A stretch of DNA of 64,000 bases from the NCBI GenBank assembly GCA_022072445.1, contig JAJVHV010000034.1, forward strand, positions 1 to 64,000, read 5' to 3'. Every line of letters begins with the position of its first letter. Positions within the stretch are counted from its first letter, which is position 1. Positions 34,011 through 43,286 of the stretch are shown piece after piece. Origin of the DNA: Phycisphaerae bacterium. GTDB lineage: Bacteria; Planctomycetota; Phycisphaerae; UBA1845; Fen-1342. The notes under the pieces are model-generated. The model worked only from the letters and a program-made list of their open reading frames with translations. It was not told the origin of the DNA and did no database searches. A program made the position numbers and the translations under genes.

Positions 34011-34138
34011 CCCAGCCGAGCCCCGACCGTCAGGGAGGGGTTCCACGTAGGGTTGCGCACGGACTCGGAGCTGACCTTCGCCGAGTCCGTCGGCGAGCGG
34101 CGTTCGAACCCCTCCCTGACGGTCGGGGCTCGGCTGGG
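34011..34138. repeat. Perfect 33-base inverted repeat pair
   Basis: The arm 34011-34043 (CCCAGCCGAGCCCCGACCGT, then CAGGGAGGGGTTC) is the exact reverse complement of 34106-34138, with 62 bases between. Such long perfect arms indicate either recent mobility or gene conversion. Confidence 0.85.
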
Positions 34139-34265
34139 GGTACCGTTCGAGCTCGGCTTGGGGGCACCGCTCGGGCTCGGCTGGGGGCACCGTTCGAGCT
34201 CGGCTGGGGGTACCGTTCGAGCTCGGCTGGGGGCACCGCTCGGGCTCGGCTGGGGGGGCGCTCGG
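34128..34265 (+). repeat. Tandem array of 22-24-base units
   Basis: Six units of the form GCTCGGCTGGGGGCACCG plus YTCGR run without a break. Variants alternate TACCGTTCGA and CACCGCTCGG. The first unit coincides with the outer end of the 33-base inverted repeat, so the array seems to have grown from it. The spacing is too regular and gapless for CRISPR. Confidence 0.85.
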
Positions 34266-34304
34266 GGACAGGGATGCAGGCGCGACGCGCGGCGACCCGA
34301 AGCA

Positions 34305-35282
34305 CTACTCGGTCCGCTGGATAACCATCATCGTGAGGTCGTCGTCGCGCGGGCTCCCGGCCCGAAAAGCCGACAATTCGCTGAGGCAGGCGGCGAGCAA
34401 CCGCGCCGGAACCAGGCCGTGAGCCGCGGAGAGCGCATCGCGCAAGCGGGCGATGCCAAAAAGTTCGCCGGCGGCGTCGCGGGCTTCGGTGACGCCGTCA
34501 CTGTACAGCACGAGGCTGTCGCCGGGCGCGAGGTGCGTGTGATTCGTGTCGTAGTCGGCGGCATCGGTGACGCCGACCGGCAGGCCACCGGAGTCGATTT
34601 CGGAGACTCCGCTGCGGCGCAGCACGAGCGGCGGGCAGTGGCCGGCGTTGCCGAACTCGACGGTGCCGTCGCTGGAGAGTCGCGCGCAGACCAGCGTGGC
34701 GAAATGCGAGCCTTCGGACGACTGTGCGAAAAAGCGGTTGGCGCGGGCCAGCAGCTCGCTGAGAGGCGGATTCTGCGAGACCAGGCTGCGGAGCATGCCG
34801 TTGAGCTGCGCCATGAGGAAGGCAGCGGCGACGCCTTTGCCCGACACGTCGCCAAGGGCGGCAAAGAGGGCGCCGTCGCAGCGGATGAGATCGCAATAGT
34901 CGCCGCTGACCATTCCCGCCGGAACATAGCGGTGATGGACTTCCCAGCCGTTGGCGGCGAAGGGCTGCTCCGGGAGGAGTGCCAACTGCAGCCGTCGGGC
35001 CATGCCGAGGTCGCGCTCCAGCTCGCGCTGCTGCCGCTCGGTGAGTTGGCAGAGACAGTATTCGAGGGCGGGGTGGGCACAGAGGTCGTGCTCGTCGATC
35101 GACAGGCCGCAGACGCGGCACCGGCCGGGAGATTCGCCGTTGATGCGTTCGAGGGCGGCGTCGACGACGTGGAGGAGGTCGACGAGGTCGTCGGCACGGC
35201 CGACCTGCCGGATGACGCCGTCGAGTCGCTCGCGACGGGCGCGAAGCTGTTGGAGAAGCGAGGATTTCAGTGCGGCATCCAT
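34305..35282 (-). CDS. SpoIIE/RsbU-type PP2C phosphatase with zinc-finger-like segment
   Basis: The 325-residue protein has a C-terminal PP2C domain of the SpoIIE/RsbU class (about residues 110-325). Landmarks are SGDYCDLIRCDGALFAALGDVSGKGVAAAFLMAQ with metal-binding Asp residues, FATLVCARLSSDGTVEFGNAGHCPPLVL, LYSDGVTEARD and the end SPRDDDLTMMVIQ. The N-terminal part has CRVCGLSIDEHDLCAHP near residue 56, similar to a small Cys cluster of the DksA type, then a coiled-coil segment typical of RsbU linkers. Such enzymes dephosphorylate STAS antagonists to release RsbW-like kinases. A STAS/RsbW pair lies at 61-62 kb. Confidence 0.85.
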   Translation of the reverse strand: MDAALKSSLLQQLRARRERLDGVIRQVGRADDLVDLLHVVDAALERINGESPGRCRVCGLSIDEHDLCAHPALEYCLCQLTERQQRELERDLGMARRLQLALLPEQPFAANGWEVHHRYVPAGMVSGDYCDLIRCDGALFAALGDVSGKGVAAAFLMAQLNGMLRSLVSQNPPLSELLARANRFFAQSSEGSHFATLVCARLSSDGTVEFGNAGHCPPLVLRRSGVSEIDSGGLPVGVTDAADYDTNHTHLAPGDSLVLYSDGVTEARDAAGELFGIARLRDALSAAHGLVPARLLAACLSELSAFRAGSPRDDDLTMMVIQRTE

Positions 35283-35394
35283 AGTCGGCCCCGGCGAGCC
35301 CGCCCGCGTGGCTGCGTGATTGTATTTCGCGGCTCGGGAGAGTGCCAAGGTCGCGGTCGGCGCGCCGCGCAAGGGGACTGCGGAAAGGGGGCTG

Positions 35395-35422
35395 TTGCGA
35401 GCCGCGGCCTGGGTGGTAGAAT
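35395..35422 (+). promoter_or_regulatory. Promoter of the WD40-dockerin gene
   Basis: TTGCGA (35395-35400) and TAGAAT (35417-35422, five of six) are spaced by 16 bases. The leader to the ATG at 35540 is about 110 bases. Confidence 0.45.
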
Positions 35423-35539
35423 CTTTCCCGTTCGCCGAACGGGCTGTCGGCGCGCCATATCCCAACGACGCGCCCATGCTATGTACATGCCACGCCGGGA
35501 CCGGCTCTTCGACGAGCAGCCCGAGGAGAGGAGGGGCTC

Positions 35540-37669
35540 ATGTGCCCAGTTCGAACCTGTGCGTGCGAACATGGTATTCGCCCGGAGCGACGAACGGCGG
35601 CGCGGCCGTGCGCTGCGCGCGTGGCGACGACGGCGGCAGCGATCTTAGCGCCGGGGCTGGTCCTGTTGCTTGCATCGCCGGCGAGCGGCGATGCGCCCAA
35701 CGTCGTGTGGATTCGTGGTGGGCACAATGACGAGGTGCGCGCCCTCCAGTTTCTGCCGGATGGGACGGGCGTGATTTCCAGCGATCTCTACAGCGAATCG
35801 GGCAAATCGTGGAACGTGGCGGATGGACTTCTGCGGCGGCAGTACTTTGGCAGTGCGTCGGCTGATCTGGCCGTGTCGCCGGACGGCAGACTGCTCGTGG
35901 CGGCGGCGGCCGTCAACAAAGTGCGCGTGTTCGCCGTGGCGACGGGTGCGGAGGCGGCGCTGCTCGACCTGCCAGAGGAGACCGAGGAGATTACGGCCGT
36001 CGCCTTTGCCTCGGACAATCGGACGGCGGCGGCGGGCGGATGGGAAGGGGTGATCCGGGTCTGGGACGTGGTGAACCGGAACCTGATCGTCAAGATCACG
36101 CAACAGAACATCGTCGCGGCGCTGACATTCTCGCCGGATGGAAAAACGCTGGCCTCGGGGTCCGGAAACGACATCAAGCTGTGGGACGCCGCGAACGGGA
36201 TGCAGAAGCTCTCGATCGCGGGCCACACCGAGCGCGTAACGAGCCTGTCCTTCTCGCCGGACGGCAAGCTGATCGCGTCGGGCAGTGACGACAAGCTGGT
36301 GCGGATCTGGGACGCGGGCACGGGAGCGGAGAAGCTGAAGTTCAAGAACCACGAGGAGCCGGTGAACGCCGTCGCCTTTTCGCCGGACGGCAAGGCGGTG
36401 GCGTCGGGCGGCAGCGACTACCTGGTCCGACTGTGGGACCCGACCAACGGGCAGGAGAGCGCGGTGCTGAAAGGGCACACGCTGAGTGTCCGGCGCGTGG
36501 CATGGTCGCCGGACGGCAAGCACGTCGCGTCGTGCGGAAACGACGGGAGCGTGCGACTCTGGGAGGTGGCGACGGCGAAGGAAGTGCGTCGCATGGGCGA
36601 CCACAGTGATGAGGTGCGGGCCGTGGCGTTTTCGCCGAATAGTGCGCTGTTGGCCAGCGGGAGTTTTGACCGCACGGCGCGGCTGTGGGACGCGGCGGAC
36701 GGCAAGCCGCGGCTGGCGGACGTCAACCCCAAGCACAAGGAACGGGTCATTGCGATCGCATTTGCTCCGGACGGCAAGAGTTTTGCGACGTCGTCGAATG
36801 ACGAGAACGCCAAGGGGATTGTGCAGTTGTTCGAAACGGCCACGGGGAATCGAATCCGTTCGCTTGCCGGGCATGACACGGAGGTGCCGGCGATCGCGTA
36901 TTCGCAGGATGGAAAGATGCTGGCGTCGTGCGACGACTTGGGCGGAGATTTTTCGCCGACGATCATCCTGTGGGATCCGGCCAATGGCGAGAAGATCCGG
37001 ACGATCAACACGGGCCGGCGGTTGGGCCTGACCTCGCTGGCGTTCAGCCCCGACGGGAAGAAGCTGGTCTCGGGCTGCGCCGACAGGACCGCACAGGTCT
37101 GGAACACGGCGAACGGGGACAAGCTCGCCACACTGAGCGAACACACCGATGTCGTGACATGCGTCGCGGTCAGTCCAGACGGCAAGTCGCTCGTCACCGG
37201 GGGGCGCGATTCGAGAGTCGTTTTCTGGGACAGCGCGACATACGAGCGAAAGTTCTCGATCTTCAACGAAATTGCGGTTGTGCAGGTCGCCTTCAGTCCG
37301 ACCGGGATACACCTCATGGTCGCCGCGGAGAGTCTAAGACAGACAACAATTCGCGTGTTTTCGTCGAAGGACGGGAAGGTCCTGAAGGAGTACGACCCGA
37401 ATACGAAATACGTGAGGACCATCGCGTATTCGCCGGACAACCGTCTGTTCGCCTATGGCCGCGCGGACGGGACGATCGTGGCCGCTCGGCCGCCGTGCGA
37501 CCCGTGCGACGTAAACTGCGACGGCAAGGTGGACGGATTCGACATCGACGCGCTGCTCGGGTTGCTCTTCAACCAGGCCACGCCTTGCTCGCACTGCGCC
37601 GGTGACTGCAACGGCGACGGCGTGGTGAATGGGTTTGACATTGACAAATTTGTGGAGTGCCTGAAGTAG
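35540..37669 (+). CDS. Exported WD40-repeat protein with dockerin-like tail
   Basis: The 709-residue product has a long signal peptide (hydrophobic TTAAAILAPGLVLLLASPASG, cleavage near residue 50). About 13 WD40 units follow, for example VTSLSFSPDGKLIASGSDDKLVRIWDAGTGAEKL and VRRVAWSPDGKHVASCGNDGSVRLWE, enough for two propellers. The last 60 residues are a Cys-rich tail CDPCDVNCDGKVDGFDID ... CSHCAGDCNGDGVVNGFDID, two calcium-loop-like dockerin repeats also found in two other proteins of this window. The tail may anchor or target exported proteins. GGAGAGGAGG precedes the ATG. The ankyrin protein gene starts eight bases after the stop, indicating an operon. Confidence 0.85.
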   Translation: MCPVRTCACEHGIRPERRTAARPCAARVATTAAAILAPGLVLLLASPASGDAPNVVWIRGGHNDEVRALQFLPDGTGVISSDLYSESGKSWNVADGLLRRQYFGSASADLAVSPDGRLLVAAAAVNKVRVFAVATGAEAALLDLPEETEEITAVAFASDNRTAAAGGWEGVIRVWDVVNRNLIVKITQQNIVAALTFSPDGKTLASGSGNDIKLWDAANGMQKLSIAGHTERVTSLSFSPDGKLIASGSDDKLVRIWDAGTGAEKLKFKNHEEPVNAVAFSPDGKAVASGGSDYLVRLWDPTNGQESAVLKGHTLSVRRVAWSPDGKHVASCGNDGSVRLWEVATAKEVRRMGDHSDEVRAVAFSPNSALLASGSFDRTARLWDAADGKPRLADVNPKHKERVIAIAFAPDGKSFATSSNDENAKGIVQLFETATGNRIRSLAGHDTEVPAIAYSQDGKMLASCDDLGGDFSPTIILWDPANGEKIRTINTGRRLGLTSLAFSPDGKKLVSGCADRTAQVWNTANGDKLATLSEHTDVVTCVAVSPDGKSLVTGGRDSRVVFWDSATYERKFSIFNEIAVVQVAFSPTGIHLMVAAESLRQTTIRVFSSKDGKVLKEYDPNTKYVRTIAYSPDNRLFAYGRADGTIVAARPPCDPCDVNCDGKVDGFDIDALLGLLFNQATPCSHCAGDCNGDGVVNGFDIDKFVECLK

Positions 37670-37677
37670 GAGAGCGC

Positions 37678-38823
37678 ATGAGCGCGGCGGCGCCGACAGC
37701 GGATGAAACCCGGGCTTTCTTCGACGCGCTCGACGCGGGCGTTCACGGGCGCGTCAGCGCGATGCTGCACCAGATGCCTGCACTGGCGCGGGCCACCGAC
37801 GAGCGCTGCTTCGGCTCGACGCCGCTGGTGCGGGCGGCGGGCGCCGGCGACCGGGCGATGATCGACCTGCTGCTGGACGCCGGAGCCGATCCGAATCAGC
37901 GGAGCGACTGGTGGGCGGGCGGCTTCGGCGTGCTGGACGATTGCACGGACGAGACCGCCGAGTATCTGCTGAAGCGCGGCGCGACCCTGACGCCGCACGC
38001 GGCGGCCCGCCTGGGCAAGTTGGAAGAGCTGCGGGCACTGCTGGCGCGCGATCCGGACGTTGTCCGGCAGCGCGGCGGCGATGGTCAGCTTCCGCTGCAC
38101 TTTTCGCGCAATGTGGAAATTGCGGAGCTGTTGCTCGAAAGCGGGGCGGAGATTGACGCGCGCGACGTGGATCACGAGAGCACGGCGGCACAATGGCTGG
38201 CGACAGCGCGGCCCGAGGTCGCCGCGTATCTGGTGCGGCGCGGTGCGACGCCGGACGTGTTCATGGCCGCGGTGATCGGCGAAGTGATGCCGCTTGAGAA
38301 GCTCATCGCCGCCGACGCCGAGGGTACGCGCGCGCGGGTCACGCGCGAGCGTTTCGCGACGTCGCCCCAGGCCGCGGGGCACATTTATCTGTACACCATT
38401 GGCGAGCGCTGCACACTGCTGCATGCGGCGGCGGGCGCGGACCAGAGCGGCGCCGCCGCGGTCATTCGCTGTCTGGCGGCCGCGGGAGCGAGCGTCAACG
38501 CGCGTGGCGGCTATGACAACGCGACGCCGCTGCACACTGCGGCCTGGCGCGATCGGCCGGAGGCGGCCGCGGCGTTGCTGGACTCGGGCGCCGAGATCGA
38601 CGCGCGAAGCGGCGTTCTGCACAACAACGAACCAGTGGGCTGGGCGATCGTCAGCGGCGCGGCGGCCGTCGTGCGGCTGCTGCTGGAGCGCGGTTGCCGC
38701 CTTCGCGACGTGCACATATCGGACGCCAGGGATGGCGTGGCCGGGCGATTTCGTCAGCTCAACCGAACAAGGCCGCCGGAGGCGTGGGTCGAGATTGAGC
38801 GGCTGGTCGCCGGACGGGGATAG
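37678..38823 (+). CDS. Ankyrin-repeat protein
   Basis: The 381-residue product contains several ankyrin repeats, clearest in TPLVRAAGAGDRAMIDLLLDAGADPNQRSD, LPLHFSRNVEIAELLLESGAEIDARD and ATPLHTAAWRDRPEAAAALLDSGAEIDARS. Such repeats mediate protein binding. There is no signal peptide, so the protein is probably cytoplasmic, in contrast to its exported upstream neighbour. TAGGAGAG precedes the ATG at 37678 and overlaps the WD40 gene stop. Long spacer segments between repeats suggest divergence. The role is unknown. Confidence 0.8.
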   Translation: MSAAAPTADETRAFFDALDAGVHGRVSAMLHQMPALARATDERCFGSTPLVRAAGAGDRAMIDLLLDAGADPNQRSDWWAGGFGVLDDCTDETAEYLLKRGATLTPHAAARLGKLEELRALLARDPDVVRQRGGDGQLPLHFSRNVEIAELLLESGAEIDARDVDHESTAAQWLATARPEVAAYLVRRGATPDVFMAAVIGEVMPLEKLIAADAEGTRARVTRERFATSPQAAGHIYLYTIGERCTLLHAAAGADQSGAAAVIRCLAAAGASVNARGGYDNATPLHTAAWRDRPEAAAALLDSGAEIDARSGVLHNNEPVGWAIVSGAAAVVRLLLERGCRLRDVHISDARDGVAGRFRQLNRTRPPEAWVEIERLVAGRG

Positions 38824-38886
38824 CCGCTGTGCGGCCGGCTGGGACGTACGGTGTCGGGTGGCGACGATCCGATAGAATCAGTCTGA

Positions 38887-41800
38887 ATGAATGACTTCTC
38901 GGTCATTCGACACGATGCGCGCCTGCGGCGCGTCACCGAGTTGCTCGGAGAGGTGAAAGGCCCGGTTTTCGTCGACGGGCTGTGGGGATCGTGCGCGCCG
39001 CTCCTGGCGGCGTTCGTCGCCCACGCGTCGCACCGGCCACTTCTGCTGATCACGGCGCACGGCGACGAGGCCGACGACTTCCGCGACGACATCCAAACCG
39101 CGCTCGGCACACCGCCCGAATTACTCCCCGCGCTCGAAACGCTGCCCGGAGAGCGACACGCGGATGACGAGCTGGCGGCCGAGCGGCTGCGACTCTGCGT
39201 CGCGATGCTGTCGGCCGCGCCGCCAGGCATGATCGTCGCGCCCGTGCAGGCCCTGATGCAGCCGGTACCGACGCGTGCCGCGATCGAAGCGCGGGCCAAG
39301 TCGCTGTCGGTCGGCATGGGGCTGTCGCCGGATGAGCTGGCCGAATGGCTGCACGCACACGGTTTCGAGCGCTGCGACCAGGTCGACGTGCCGGGTGACT
39401 ACGCCCATCGCGGCGGTATCGTCGACGTGTATTCGTACGGGCACGCGCAGCCCGTCCGCGTCGAGTTCTTCGGCGATCAGGTCGAATCGATCCGCCTGTT
39501 CGATCTGTCGACGCAGCGGTCGGCTGAGACGCTGCAACACGTGCAGATTCCCGCCCCGCCCGGCGCGGGCGAGCCGGGCGCGCGGTCTGTGGAGAGCCCG
39601 GGTGCGGCGGCCGTCGGGGCAGCCGGGCGAGTCGCAAACGCGGAGACGACCACGTTTCTGAACTACCTGCCGCGCGACGCGCTGGTCGCCTTTCACGAGC
39701 CGCTCGAGGTGCAGGAATTCGGCCGCACCTACTGGCAACGGCTGGGCGAGCCGGCCGGCATGTACCCCGTCGACGCCGTGCTGCGGAAGTCGGCCCAGTT
39801 CGCCGCTCTGCACTTGGCGCGCTTCGCGGGCGCCGCGGGCGAACGCTGCGTCACGCTCGACGTCGGCAGCCTGCCGCAATTCGAGGCCGGCGCCAACGCC
39901 CTGGCCGCCCTGCGTGAGCTGGCCGAGACCAACGACGTGCGCATCCTGTGCGACAGCGAGCCGGAGCGCGTGCGCTTCGCCGAATTGCTCGCGCAGTCCG
40001 GCGTGGCCGGCGGGCGAATCTCGTCGGCCGTCGGCGTGCTGCACCGCGGGTTTCGCTGGGGCACGACGGCGTTTGTCCCACACCACGAGCTTTTCGGCCG
40101 CTATCGCCAGCGACGCACGCTTCGCCGCGTGCAGCCCGCCCGCCCGATCGACACGTTCTTCGACCTCAACGTCGGCGACCACGTCGTGCACGTCGCGCAC
40201 GGCATCGGCAAGTTTCTAGGGCTGCGGGCCCTGGAACGCGGCGCGGCACGTCCGGCGGACGAGCCGGCAGCGCCGCGCGACGACGACGAATACCTTGCGA
40301 TCGAATTCGCCAACCAGGCCGTCATCCACGTCCCGGTCAGCCAGATCGACCTGGTGCAGAAATACGTCGGTGCAGCCGGGGTACGGCCCAAGCTCAGCCG
40401 CGTCGGCGGAAGCGCCTGGAAGCGGGCGAAAGAGCGCGTCAGCGAGGCCGTCACCGACCTGGCCGCCGAGCTGCTCGCCGTTCAGGCGCAGCGCGAGACG
40501 TCCGAGGGCGTGGCCTATCCGCAGGACACGAACTGGCAGCGCGAGTTCGAAGGTTCGTTCATCTACACCGAGACGCCCGACCAGCTCCGCGCCCTCGACG
40601 AGATCAAACGCGACCTGACGCGCCAGCGGCCGATGGACCGCCTGCTGTGCGGCGACGTGGGCTACGGCAAGACCGAGCTGGCGATGCGGGCCGCGTTCAA
40701 GGTGGTGGAGTACGGCAAGCAGGTCGCCGTGCTCGTGCCGACGACCGTACTGGCCGAGCAGCACTACATGACGCTGCGCGAGCGTCTGGCGGACTACCCG
40801 TTCAGCGTCGAGGTGCTGTCGCGCTTCCGCACGCGGGCCGAGCAAGTGCGGATCGTCGAGGCCGCCCGCAAGGGGCAGGTCGACATCCTGATCGGCACGC
40901 ACCGCCTGCTGTCGAAGGACGTGCGTTTCGCCGACCTCGGCCTGCTGATCATCGACGAGGAGCAGCGCTTCGGCGTGGAAGCCAAGGAAAGCCTCAAGCG
41001 GCTGCGGGCGACGGTCGACGTGCTGACCATGACGGCGACGCCCATTCCGCGCACGCTGCACATGGCGATGCTGGGGATCAAGGACATCTCGTCGCTGGCC
41101 ACCGCGCCGATGGACCGCCGGGCGATTCTGACGCAGGTGCGGATGTGGGACGATCAGCTCGTGCGCGAGGCGATCATCCGCGAGCTGAATCGCGACGGGC
41201 AGGTGTTTTTTGTGCACAACTTCGTGCGCGACATCCACAGCATGGCCGACCGCATCCGCCAGCTCGTGCCCGACGCGCGCGTCGTGGTCGGTCACGGGCA
41301 GATGAACGAGCACGAGCTGGAGGACGTGATGCTGCGCTTCGTGCGGCGCGAGGCGGACGTGCTGGTCTCGACCACGATCATCGAATCGGGCATCGACATT
41401 CCGACCGCCAACACGATGTTCATCCATCGCGCCGAGCGCTTCGGCCTGGCCGAGTTGCACCAGTTGCGCGGCCGCGTGGGGCGTTCGCGGCACCGCGCGT
41501 ACGCCTACCTGCTGCTCTCGCCCAAGCACCCCGTGCTGCCCAACGCGGCCAAACGGCTCAAGGCGATCGAGCACTACAGCCAGGTCGGGGCCGGCTTTCA
41601 GATCGCGATGCGCGACCTGGAAATCCGCGGCGCCGGAAACATCCTGGGCGCCGAGCAGTCCGGCCACATCGAGGCGGTCGGCTACGAGATGTACTGCCAA
41701 TTGCTGAACCAGGCCGTCCGCCGCCAGAACAAGGAGGCGCCGCCCGAGCCGCCGCGCGTCAACCTCGACCTGGGAATCCGGGCCGCGATCCCGCGCTCTT

Positions 41801-42237
41801 ACATCCGCGCCGACCGGCAGCGCATGGAGGTCTACAAGCGCCTGACAAGCTGCGCCGCGCCGGCGGAGATCGACGCGCTGGGACAGGAGTTGCGCGACGT
41901 TTTCGGCCCCCCACCGGCGAGTATTCTGACCTTGCTGGCGCTGGGTGAGATTCGCGCGTTGGCGGCCCGCTGGCGGATCCGCTCGATCGTGCTGACCCGC
42001 CCGGACGTCGTCTTCACCGTCGAGGACCTCCCGCTGGTCGAGCCGCTCTTCTCGCAGGGTCCCGGCTCGCCGCGCGTCCCCGACCCGCACACGATCCACT
42101 GGCGGCTTCCCGACCGCTACTTGGAGAGATCGACGCTGCTGGCCGTCCTGCGAAAGCAGCTTTCCGCGACACCTGCCGCGGCCGCCGTTCCGCGCGCGGC
42201 CGGCGCTCAGTCCGCCGACTCGCCGGCGCGATATTGA
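38887..42237 (+). CDS. mfd: Transcription-repair coupling factor Mfd
   Basis: Mfd removes RNA polymerase stalled at DNA damage and recruits UvrA. The 1116-residue protein has the UvrB-like N-terminal module (residues 1-330), and an RNA polymerase-binding CarD-like domain (DLNVGDHVVHVAHGIGKFLGL, near residue 430). The translocase core has Walker A LLCGDVGYGKTELAMRAAFK (near 580), DEEQRFGVEAKESLK, TMTATPIPRTLHMAMLGIKD, and RHRAYAYLL. A TRCF domain closes it (ARWRIRSIVLTRPDVVFTVED). The end overlaps the convergent DUF190 gene by 31 bases. Its length and domain order are normal. Confidence 0.95.
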   Translation: MNDFSVIRHDARLRRVTELLGEVKGPVFVDGLWGSCAPLLAAFVAHASHRPLLLITAHGDEADDFRDDIQTALGTPPELLPALETLPGERHADDELAAERLRLCVAMLSAAPPGMIVAPVQALMQPVPTRAAIEARAKSLSVGMGLSPDELAEWLHAHGFERCDQVDVPGDYAHRGGIVDVYSYGHAQPVRVEFFGDQVESIRLFDLSTQRSAETLQHVQIPAPPGAGEPGARSVESPGAAAVGAAGRVANAETTTFLNYLPRDALVAFHEPLEVQEFGRTYWQRLGEPAGMYPVDAVLRKSAQFAALHLARFAGAAGERCVTLDVGSLPQFEAGANALAALRELAETNDVRILCDSEPERVRFAELLAQSGVAGGRISSAVGVLHRGFRWGTTAFVPHHELFGRYRQRRTLRRVQPARPIDTFFDLNVGDHVVHVAHGIGKFLGLRALERGAARPADEPAAPRDDDEYLAIEFANQAVIHVPVSQIDLVQKYVGAAGVRPKLSRVGGSAWKRAKERVSEAVTDLAAELLAVQAQRETSEGVAYPQDTNWQREFEGSFIYTETPDQLRALDEIKRDLTRQRPMDRLLCGDVGYGKTELAMRAAFKVVEYGKQVAVLVPTTVLAEQHYMTLRERLADYPFSVEVLSRFRTRAEQVRIVEAARKGQVDILIGTHRLLSKDVRFADLGLLIIDEEQRFGVEAKESLKRLRATVDVLTMTATPIPRTLHMAMLGIKDISSLATAPMDRRAILTQVRMWDDQLVREAIIRELNRDGQVFFVHNFVRDIHSMADRIRQLVPDARVVVGHGQMNEHELEDVMLRFVRREADVLVSTTIIESGIDIPTANTMFIHRAERFGLAELHQLRGRVGRSRHRAYAYLLLSPKHPVLPNAAKRLKAIEHYSQVGAGFQIAMRDLEIRGAGNILGAEQSGHIEAVGYEMYCQLLNQAVRRQNKEAPPEPPRVNLDLGIRAAIPRSYIRADRQRMEVYKRLTSCAAPAEIDALGQELRDVFGPPPASILTLLALGEIRALAARWRIRSIVLTRPDVVFTVEDLPLVEPLFSQGPGSPRVPDPHTIHWRLPDRYLERSTLLAVLRKQLSATPAAAAVPRAAGAQSADSPARY

Positions 42238-42551
42238 ATCACCTGCACGCGCTCCAGCGTCACCAGTCCCTCGCGCACCATCGCGTCGACGTGCACGAGG
42301 AACGCGTCGATCTTCTCCTGCGAGTCGACGATCTCGATCACCATCGGCAGGTCTTCCGACAGCCGCAGGATCTTCGCCGTGTGCAGCCGGCTGTTGGCGC
42401 CGAAACCCATCGGCCCGCGCAGCACCGTCGCACCCGCCAGGTGCAGCTCGCGGGCTTTCAGCACGATCGCCTCGTAGAGCGGCTTGCCCTGCCAGCGGTC
42501 GCTCTCGCCGACGAAGATTCGCAGCAAGTATCCATCGCGCGGGATTTTCAT
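42207..42551 (-). CDS. DUF190 protein (CrcB-associated)
   Basis: The 114-residue product matches DUF190, small PII-like proteins (ESDRWQGKPLYEAIVLKARELHLAGATVLRGPMGFGANS, then LSEDLPMVIEIVDSQEKIDAFL). They are often encoded beside crcB and may regulate fluoride export. The ATG at 42551 gives the family start LRIFVGESDRW at residue 11; longer frames do not fit. Its gene follows crcB on the same strand after 102 bases, and its 3-prime end overlaps mfd. A PII-like signalling role is inferred from the fold. Confidence 0.8.
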   Translation of the reverse strand: MKIPRDGYLLRIFVGESDRWQGKPLYEAIVLKARELHLAGATVLRGPMGFGANSRLHTAKILRLSEDLPMVIEIVDSQEKIDAFLVHVDAMVREGLVTLERVQVIQYRAGESAD

Positions 42552-42653
42552 GTTCTCACTCTCCCGTTGCAGAGCACCGCCGCTATGGGCCCTTCGTGCA
42601 TGCTCGCACACGCTTCGCGTCGCCGCGCTTCGGCCGGCCGTGGCTCGCCGCAG

Positions 42654-43079
42654 TCACACGCCCAGCCAGCTCTCCGCCAGTCGGTAACCGCCCCAGACGC
42701 CGATCAGCCCAAGTCCGACGCTCAATGCGATGTTCAGCCACGCCCGCGCGTACTGACCATCGTTGAGAAACGCAAACGTCTCCATCCCAAACGCCGAAAA
42801 GGTCGTGAACCCGCCCAGCACTCCCACTACCGCCGCCACGCGCAGCTCCTCGCGCACCAGCCATCGGCCGGCGAAGGCCGCGGTCAGAAAGCCGATCAGC
42901 ACGCAGCCCAGCAGGTTCACCACGAGCGTGCCCAGCGGAAACGTGCCGTTGGCCCAGCGCTGCGCCCAGCCGCTCAGCAGGTAGCGGCCGACACCACCCA
43001 CGCCTGAGCCGACGAAGACCAGCGCGAGCTTCAACACCAGCAATGCGTCCTGACCCGGCATGGGCTGGCCCGGCGGCAT
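42654..43079 (-). CDS. crcB: Fluoride exporter CrcB/Fluc
   Basis: CrcB forms a dimeric fluoride channel in the inner membrane. The 141-residue product has four hydrophobic helices and the family motifs GSGVGGVGRYLL (near residue 24), GTFPLGTLVVNLLGCVLIGFL with the Asn that lines the pore, and GVLGGFTTFSAFGMETF, containing the Na+-site Thr-Thr-Phe. The ATG at 43079 is preferred; an ATG at 43061 would also give a complete protein. The DUF190 gene follows. I did not see a fluoride riboswitch upstream. Confidence 0.9.
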   Translation of the reverse strand: MPPGQPMPGQDALLVLKLALVFVGSGVGGVGRYLLSGWAQRWANGTFPLGTLVVNLLGCVLIGFLTAAFAGRWLVREELRVAAVVGVLGGFTTFSAFGMETFAFLNDGQYARAWLNIALSVGLGLIGVWGGYRLAESWLGV

Positions 43080-43286
43080 TCGGAGTCCTACTCGTTCGCG
43101 TCCGATGCGGCAATGTACCATAGCCGCGGCCGGCTGTGTTGGCTGACGTGCTGTGGCGGCGCGCGGCGCGCGCCATTGCTCGCCTGCACTGCGTGCTCGG
43201 ATACCATTCCGCGCCTGTCGTGCGCGGAGGCTTTACAAGCTGGCGCCAGCGTGGTTTACTGCGCGCTGTCCATCCGGAGAACCACC

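Larger units (their letters stand above)
33907..34304. other. Repeat-filled gap between mnmG and the SpoIIE-type phosphatase
   Basis: Both flanking genes read leftward. The gap is mostly a 33-base inverted repeat pair and a 23-base tandem array, listed separately. No gene is seen. Confidence 0.6.

Noticed and set aside
34128-34265. CRISPR array
   Set aside because: Units of 22-24 bases are contiguous without spacers.
43080-43250. Fluoride riboswitch upstream of crcB
   Set aside because: I looked on the minus strand for the conserved GATGG, CCGCC and CTGATG pieces in order and did not find them.
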